A stretch of DNA of 64,000 nucleotides, from positions 1 to 64,000 of the forward strand of contig DASWMJ010000037.1 in NCBI GenBank assembly GCA_036399775.1, read 5' to 3'. A model generated the notes under the pieces. That model saw nothing but the letters and a program-made list of their open reading frames with translations, was not told where the DNA came from and made no database searches. Shown one piece after another: positions 59,579-64,000 of the stretch. This DNA is from JADMIH01 sp036399775 (GTDB lineage: Bacteria > Chloroflexota > Chloroflexia > QHBQ01 > JADMIH01). Made by a program: the position numbers and the translations under genes. Within the stretch, counting starts at the first letter, position 1. The number at the start of each line of letters is the position of its first letter.

Positions 59579-60784
59579 TCAAGGGCCACCGCTTCCAGAA
59601 TGCGAACCCAGCCTCTTATTAGACCTAACCCCTAATCCCTGACCCCCAATCCCTGACCCCTCGCCCAAAGCATACTTCTGCACCTCAAGATAAACAGCCT
59701 TCGGGATGAAGTCGGGCGTCAGAAAAGTGTAGTTGTCGAAGTAGGTGTACGCGGGGCTAGGGAGCCGGGACGCCCACAGGCAGACCGCTTTGCACCAGGG
59801 CCATTCCTCGTGGGCTTTGCGATATGCGTCCACCGTGTACTCCACCCGCTGGTAGGGCTTGACTGCATACGACCAGCGCGGGCTATCGTTCCAACCCCCC
59901 TCGGTGATGAACACGGGCTTCTCACCGTCCCCGCGCTCTACCATAATCCTGTGTATCTCCTCGGCGCGGGCGAAGTTTATTTTGCGCGGGTCCGCCGGGT
60001 CGTCTGGGGGCGAAGTAAGGCCATAGGAGTGGACCGCCACCGCATCGAAGTAGGGCGCGGCCCCGGCATCATAGAGGCGCTCAAGGTATGTAAGGTCGTT
60101 CATGGCGTTGGGGCTGCCCTCCCGTTCCAGGTTAGGCGCGAGGCCCGCCAGCAGCACTATGCAATCGGGGTCCGCCTCTTTAGCGCGGAGATAAGCTATT
60201 CGCAGCAACTCCGCGTACCCTTGCGGGTCGGGCGGCCTCTGCCCCCACTCAGCCGAAGTGTTCGGCTCGTTCCAGATGATGTAGTGCGACACGCGCCCTT
60301 TGTACCGCGAAACAAAAGCGTGGATGAAGTCGCCGTAGTCCTGATAATGCTCCTGGTCCAGGTAGCGCCAAGTGGTGCCTGTGGGGCGCGCCCAACTCGG
60401 CACGCCATCTATCCGCGCAAGCAGCGTCACTCCGGCGGCCTGGGCGGCGTCCACCACCAGATCGGCGTGCCCCCAGTCGAAGCGGTTGCGGTCGGAAGGT
60501 TGGATATACGTCCAGGGGAAGAACTCGGTGGCCCATGTGCCGCCCATCTCGCGCAACATCCTGAATTCGCGCTCGATGTCCCCAGGCTCAGGCTCATCGG
60601 TCAGGCGCGTATGGAGACCTATCTTGGGATTGCGGACTGGGGGTTGCGAATTGCGGATTGGAGTCGGAGTTGACGAGGGTGCGGGGTTGGCGAGTGGGAC
60701 GTGTGGGAGGAAGCCGGCAAGGAGGACTATTACACAGGCAAGGATCACTAGAACGGTGGAGAATGAGCGGGTTGGAGACATCAT
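59579..60784 (-). CDS. Clan-A glycoside hydrolase, exported
   Basis: A 401-residue enzyme with an N-terminal signal anchor (VLVILACVIVLLAGFLPHV) and a (beta/alpha)8 fold: IGLHTRLTDEPEPGDIEREF, TLLARIDGVPSWARP, acid/base Glu in IIWNEPNTSAEW and nucleophile Glu in VFITEGGWNDSPRW. This is the arrangement of GH5/GH39-like families; the substrate is unknown. Part of the linker (RNSQPPVRNPK) and the tail (GEGSGIGGQGLGVRSNKR) are encoded by seven-base repeats. It overlaps the upstream phosphotransferase by four bases (ATGA). Confidence 0.8.
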   Translation of the reverse strand: MMSPTRSFSTVLVILACVIVLLAGFLPHVPLANPAPSSTPTPIRNSQPPVRNPKIGLHTRLTDEPEPGDIEREFRMLREMGGTWATEFFPWTYIQPSDRNRFDWGHADLVVDAAQAAGVTLLARIDGVPSWARPTGTTWRYLDQEHYQDYGDFIHAFVSRYKGRVSHYIIWNEPNTSAEWGQRPPDPQGYAELLRIAYLRAKEADPDCIVLLAGLAPNLEREGSPNAMNDLTYLERLYDAGAAPYFDAVAVHSYGLTSPPDDPADPRKINFARAEEIHRIMVERGDGEKPVFITEGGWNDSPRWSYAVKPYQRVEYTVDAYRKAHEEWPWCKAVCLWASRLPSPAYTYFDNYTFLTPDFIPKAVYLEVQKYALGEGSGIGGQGLGVRSNKRLGSHSGSGGP

Positions 60785-61956
60785 ACATACTTCAACGAAC
60801 TCAATAACCCATGGGCTTCATCACCGAGATCCAGTAAGTAAGGCAGCAGCACGGCAAGGCGGTCCAGGTATTCTTCTAATGAGTGCCCCGCAAAATGCTC
60901 CACCAGCGGATGCTTGCCTCCTTTCGCAACGTCCACCAGGCCCAGGGTCAAGCACCCATACTTCAGAGCCGCGAAAGCAGCAAAGGTGAACCGGACCAGG
61001 CGACGGTCGCCCTGCCACCCGGTCTCCTGCAACCCTTTCATATAATTCTCGAAAATCACTTTATCGAAGGCAGCAGGGTTTTCCAGTTGGACACCGAAGA
61101 GTCCGAAGCTAGGCGCGAACAAATCGCCTATATCGGTGCCTACTGCGGCCCAGCCCAGGTAAGCCCAGTCTATAGCCACCAACCGCAGTCGCCCATCCTG
61201 ACCCTGTGGCGAAAACAGGTTTCCCCGCCAGGCATCCAGATGGCTTAGCGTCTGTGGCATGCGTTCTATCGCATCAAATAGAGCTTCCCGACCGTCCCAC
61301 AGCCTTACCAGCCGCTCTTTGAGCGACACAGGGAAAGCCGCCTGGACCAATGGGTGCTCCCATGTCCTCAGGTCACGAATGGCATCCAGTGCTTGCGTAT
61401 TGTAGTTGATTAGCCCCCGTGGAGACCCCGACCTCACCAGCCACGCGTAATCGGGTATCGAACGGCTAGTCAGGTACGCTCCGTTGAACACCCCCAGTGC
61501 TCGCGCTGCCCGTGCGTACTGCGCCAGGGGCCACTGCTGCCCAAATCTATCCCTGGCATCTTCCAGCCACAGCCAGTACACTCCAGCCGCGCGCTCCTCG
61601 ATACCCAAGCACCGCACCACCTCCAACTCTCCAGGTAGGTCGTTCAACAATCCCGACTGAAAAGCGAGCACCTCGCGCTTCCAATAGAGTGGGTGTGCTA
61701 CCTCTTCGAACATAGCATCACCTGGCAGCGCCACCACCTTCAGCACTACCGACCACCCAATGTGTTTACCCTTGTCGTGAGCCATCCCCTCGAAGCGATA
61801 CACACCCTCCGTCATCGGCCCCGTTCCCATCTTCAGTCGCTGGCATCGCCAATGATCAACCTCAATAGTCTCCTTACCCAGGGCAGAGCGCACGATCGGG
61901 GTTAGAACTGCACGATCAACCGTATTCAGTCCAATATGGACCTCCATCATTTCCAT
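60781..61956 (-). CDS. APH-type phosphotransferase
   Basis: A 391-residue protein-kinase-fold phosphotransferase. The catalytic loop is QTLSHLDAWRGNLF (HxDxxxxN) and the Mg-binding motif is LVAIDWAYLGW. Related families phosphorylate aminoglycosides, choline, homoserine or sugars; nothing here decides between them. Start choice is uncertain (GTG 61959, ATG 61956 or 61947). Confidence 0.75.
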   Translation of the reverse strand: MEMMEVHIGLNTVDRAVLTPIVRSALGKETIEVDHWRCQRLKMGTGPMTEGVYRFEGMAHDKGKHIGWSVVLKVVALPGDAMFEEVAHPLYWKREVLAFQSGLLNDLPGELEVVRCLGIEERAAGVYWLWLEDARDRFGQQWPLAQYARAARALGVFNGAYLTSRSIPDYAWLVRSGSPRGLINYNTQALDAIRDLRTWEHPLVQAAFPVSLKERLVRLWDGREALFDAIERMPQTLSHLDAWRGNLFSPQGQDGRLRLVAIDWAYLGWAAVGTDIGDLFAPSFGLFGVQLENPAAFDKVIFENYMKGLQETGWQGDRRLVRFTFAAFAALKYGCLTLGLVDVAKGGKHPLVEHFAGHSLEEYLDRLAVLLPYLLDLGDEAHGLLSSLKYV

Positions 61957-62032
61957 CACAGAACTACCGGCGGCTCGTTTGTGCCGCCCAACTAATGCTC
62001 AACCAACACTGATTTTGACGCCGGCCCTCAGC

Positions 62033-63499
62033 CTAATACGCCCTGGCGAAGATGGCGTGCTTATCGCTCGTGTTGCCGCATACCACGCAGGGGCCGCTGT
62101 CGCCCGGCTGAGCGTTGGGCATGCAGCGATTGGTGGCTTTGGTCTCCTGCTTGATCTTCTCTTCGCAGGTCGCGCTGCCGCACCAGAATGCGTCGGCGAA
62201 CTGTCGCTGCTCTATGGCTTCCGCCAAATCTGCCATACTCGCAACGTGGCGCGTATTGGCGGCGCGGAACTCCACCGCTCTCTGGAAGAGCGACATCTGC
62301 ACATCTTCCAGCAGATCAGGCAGGCGGCGCGCCAGGTCATCTACGCTGACGAATTCCTTGAACTCCTTGCCGGGCTTGTCGCGGCGGGCGAGCACCACGC
62401 TGTTGTTCTGCACGTCACGCGGGCCGATCTCCATACGTACCGGCACGCCCCTAAGCTCCCACTCGTTGAATTTCCACCCTACGCTGTGCTGCTCGGAGGC
62501 GTCTACCTTCACGCGCACACCCGCCTTCTTGAGCATGGCGGAGACGCGGTCCACCATAGTGAGTACGTCACCCTTCTCATTGTCCTTACGCCAGATGGGT
62601 ATTATCACTACCTGGTACGGGGCCACCCTGGGCGGCAAGATAAGCCCCTGCTGGTCGCCATGCACCATGATAGCCGCACCGATGATGCGGGTGGACATGC
62701 CCCACGAGGTCGTCCAGGCGTACTGCCGCGTATTGCTCTCATCCAGGAACGTCACATCGTATGCCCGCGCAAAGTGGTCGCCCAGGTTGTGGGACGTGCC
62801 TGCTTGCAGCGCCTTGCCGTCGCCCATCATCGCCTCGACCGTGTAGGTACGCAGCGCGCCTGGGAACTTTTGGCCTTCGCTCTTGAGTCCTGGTATCACC
62901 GGGATAGCCATGTCCTCTTCCAGGAAGGAGCGATAAATCTCAAGCATCTGCAAGGTGCGCTCTTCGGCCTCGCGCTCGGTGGCGTGGGCAGTGTGCCCCT
63001 CCTGCCACCAGAACTCGCTGGTCCTCAAGAAGAGGCGCGGGCGGCGCTCCCAGCGCATGACGTTCGCCCACTGGTTGAGCAGCAACGGCAGGTCGCGGTA
63101 AGACTGTATCCACCTGGCGATGATCGGCCCGATAATCGCCTCCGAGGTGGGGCGTATCGCCAACGGCTCTTCCAACTCGTCGTTGCCGCCCCGCGTCACC
63201 CACGCTACCTCCGGCGCGAACCCCTCTACGTGCTCGGCTTCCTTCAGCAGGAAACTGCGTGGGATGAGGAGAGGAAAGGCGGCATTTACCACGTCGGTCT
63301 GTTTGAAGCGGCGGTCCAGGATGTCCCGCGCATTCTCCCAGAGGGCGTAGCCGTAAGGCCGAACCACCATGCAGCCACGCACAGGCGCGTCTTCAGCCAG
63401 CTCGGCCCTCATCACAACGTCGTTGTACCAGCCTGGGAAGTCCGCGACCTTGTCGGCCAGCCCCTGTTGCGACTCCTTCGACCCCGCCTTCTCCGCCAT
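62033..63499 (-). CDS. proS: Prolyl-tRNA synthetase (archaeal/eukaryotic-like type)
   Basis: Charges tRNA-Pro. The 488-residue product is the type lacking the editing insertion: FPGWYNDVVMRAELAED, RGCMVVRPYGYALWENARD, LAIRPTSEAIIGPIIARW (motif 2 region), RTSEFWWQEGHTAHATEREA and TTSWGMSTRIIGAAIMVHGD. The C-terminus carries the zinc-binding cysteines CGSATC, NRCMP and CVVCGN. No tRNA-like or T-box sequence is evident in the 400-base upstream gap. Confidence 0.95.
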   Translation of the reverse strand: MAEKAGSKESQQGLADKVADFPGWYNDVVMRAELAEDAPVRGCMVVRPYGYALWENARDILDRRFKQTDVVNAAFPLLIPRSFLLKEAEHVEGFAPEVAWVTRGGNDELEEPLAIRPTSEAIIGPIIARWIQSYRDLPLLLNQWANVMRWERRPRLFLRTSEFWWQEGHTAHATEREAEERTLQMLEIYRSFLEEDMAIPVIPGLKSEGQKFPGALRTYTVEAMMGDGKALQAGTSHNLGDHFARAYDVTFLDESNTRQYAWTTSWGMSTRIIGAAIMVHGDQQGLILPPRVAPYQVVIIPIWRKDNEKGDVLTMVDRVSAMLKKAGVRVKVDASEQHSVGWKFNEWELRGVPVRMEIGPRDVQNNSVVLARRDKPGKEFKEFVSVDDLARRLPDLLEDVQMSLFQRAVEFRAANTRHVASMADLAEAIEQRQFADAFWCGSATCEEKIKQETKATNRCMPNAQPGDSGPCVVCGNTSDKHAIFARAY

Positions 63500-63515
63500 C
63501 TGCTCTGCTCCTGGT

Positions 63516-63560
63516 AATCTGGTAATTACGAATTATGAATTACTAATTACGAATTGACCG
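63516..63560. repeat. Aattacg-type repeats upstream of proS
   Basis: Units such as aattacg, aattatg, aattact and aattgac repeat every seven bases directly before the proS start region. Confidence 0.75.
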
Positions 63561-63632
63561 TAATTAGAGGGTATTCGTACAAATATAGCAATTCTCAGGG
63601 GAAGCGTCAATCAAGTTATCCGGCTAGTATTG

Positions 63633-63788
63633 GGCTGTGTCAAAGTCGCTAATTGCGCCTTACATGAGAAAAGGAGATTGTTTCTGTGCGAAAAATGGCG
63701 GCTTAGCCGCCATTTTTCGCACAGAAACAAAAGAAAACTTCTCTTCGTTTGCCCTGTACAAGCAGGATGAGCAACTTCGACACAGACC
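63633..63788. mobile_element. MITE-like repeat, copy 2, with terminal inverted repeats
   Basis: Starts ggctgtgtcaaagtc and ends aacttcgacacagacc, an inverted pair with a few mismatches, about 156 bases apart. Inside, a 26-base-arm hairpin (core ggcggc/gccgcc) matches the copy at 37149 with compensating changes in the stem. It has no coding capacity. It lies in the gap (63500-63898) upstream of proS; the rest of that gap holds only the repeats at 63516. Confidence 0.78.
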
Positions 63789-63898
63789 TACTGGCTACTA
63801 ATTTCTATTTTCTAATTTCTAAGAATGATTGTATATTAACAGGGAAGGACGTTACGGTTCTTCTCTGTATTATATTGATAGGGGGTGGCAGAAAAACT

Positions 63899-64000
63899 AT
63901 GACTACTGAATTGGAATCGATGGCGGAGAGGCACACCGGCGTGCGTGAGGGCAAGGTGATAGCCGTTTGCTATAGCCCGCAGCTTATCAACGGCGTGGGC
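63899..64000 (+). CDS. Start of a gene cut by the window edge
   Basis: ATG 63899 follows AGGGGGTGG by about ten bases. The visible 34 residues read MTTELESMAERHTGVREG then KVIAVCYSPQLINGVG. The G-K-V-x-A-V pattern near the end is faintly like the start of MOSC domains, but too little is present to name it. Confidence 0.45.
   Translation, partial: MTTELESMAERHTGVREGKVIAVCYSPQLINGVG

Noticed and set aside
61979..63517. 512-residue plus-strand frame antisense to proS
   Set aside because: Its length comes from GC bias on the complementary strand; proS is complete and conserved.
63500..63898. T-box or tRNA upstream of proS
   Set aside because: No specifier loop, T-box sequence or cloverleaf was found; the gap is accounted for by the repeats and the MITE-like element.

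Overview
The window is a GC-rich bacterial chromosome segment with about 48 genes on both strands, mostly single-gene or short transcription units. The best taxonomic guess is the Chloroflexota, from the combination of an archaeal-type glycogen debranching enzyme, an F420-type LLM oxidoreductase, a HerA/NurA pair, a PolI with only 3'-5' exonuclease and polymerase domains, many Pro/Thr-rich envelope proteins, and intergenic DNA full of G-rich short tandem repeats. No rRNA or tRNA gene was seen, so this is an inference from gene content.

Layout. 0.1-7.1 kb: glycogen debranching enzyme, MFS exporter, RdgB-type nucleotide-pool sanitiser, Nudix hydrolase, methyltransferase, a CcrM-like orphan adenine methylase and a small zinc-ribbon protein. 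7.2-11 kb: accessory zone with a membrane protein, an IS982-type element whose transposase is broken by an in-frame stop, a second methyltransferase and a VapBC-type module. 11-16.5 kb: pth-mfd coupled pair and a PAP2 phosphatase. 16.7-20.4 kb: secreted C39-like peptidase and an L,D-transpeptidase. 20.7-24.1 kb: PolI interrupted by a 362-residue intein. 24.2-30.7 kb: LLM oxidoreductase, membrane-anchored molybdopterin oxidoreductase, acyl-CoA dehydrogenase and a LysM/M23 protein. 31-37 kb: AlbA_2 regulator, DinB protein and a HerA / HAS-barrel-like / NurA cluster. 37-43 kb: YdeI-like protein, an M15 peptidase with an N-terminal motif seen in contractile-injection cargo, rsmI, a GT-C-like membrane protein and an SDR. 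43-49 kb: rpiA, a two-component system and a Ser/Thr kinase ending in a GatB/YqeY-like domain. 49-52.8 kb: pyrR with a probable attenuator leader, solo HicB, Fic and murA. 52.9-58 kb: an ECF sigma factor and its anti-sigma factor, which is fused to a giant alpha-2-macroglobulin-like ectodomain. 58-64 kb: BrnTA-type module, solute-binding protein, glycoside hydrolase, phosphotransferase, proS and the start of one more gene.

Two themes run through the window. First, the repeats: at least five families of short tandem repeats all have a period of seven bases. They abut start and stop codons and have also entered genes in frame (three times in mfd, once in pyrR, and in the tails of the PAP2 and glycoside hydrolase genes). 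Two larger structured repeats are present in two copies each: a cloverleaf-like element at 39.3 and 46.7 kb, and a MITE-like element with a 26-bp hairpin at 37.1 and 63.6 kb whose stem shows compensatory changes. Second, envelope sensing and remodelling: the sigma/macroglobulin anti-sigma pair, the Ser/Thr kinase with its predicted external domain, the two-component system, the cell-wall hydrolases and transpeptidase, and a MurA with Asp in place of the fosfomycin-target Cys.

The strongest candidates for something undescribed are the ECF sigma/macroglobulin anti-sigma fusion, the kinase-GatB/YqeY-like fusion, and the heptanucleotide repeat system with its frame-permissive G-rich orientation.
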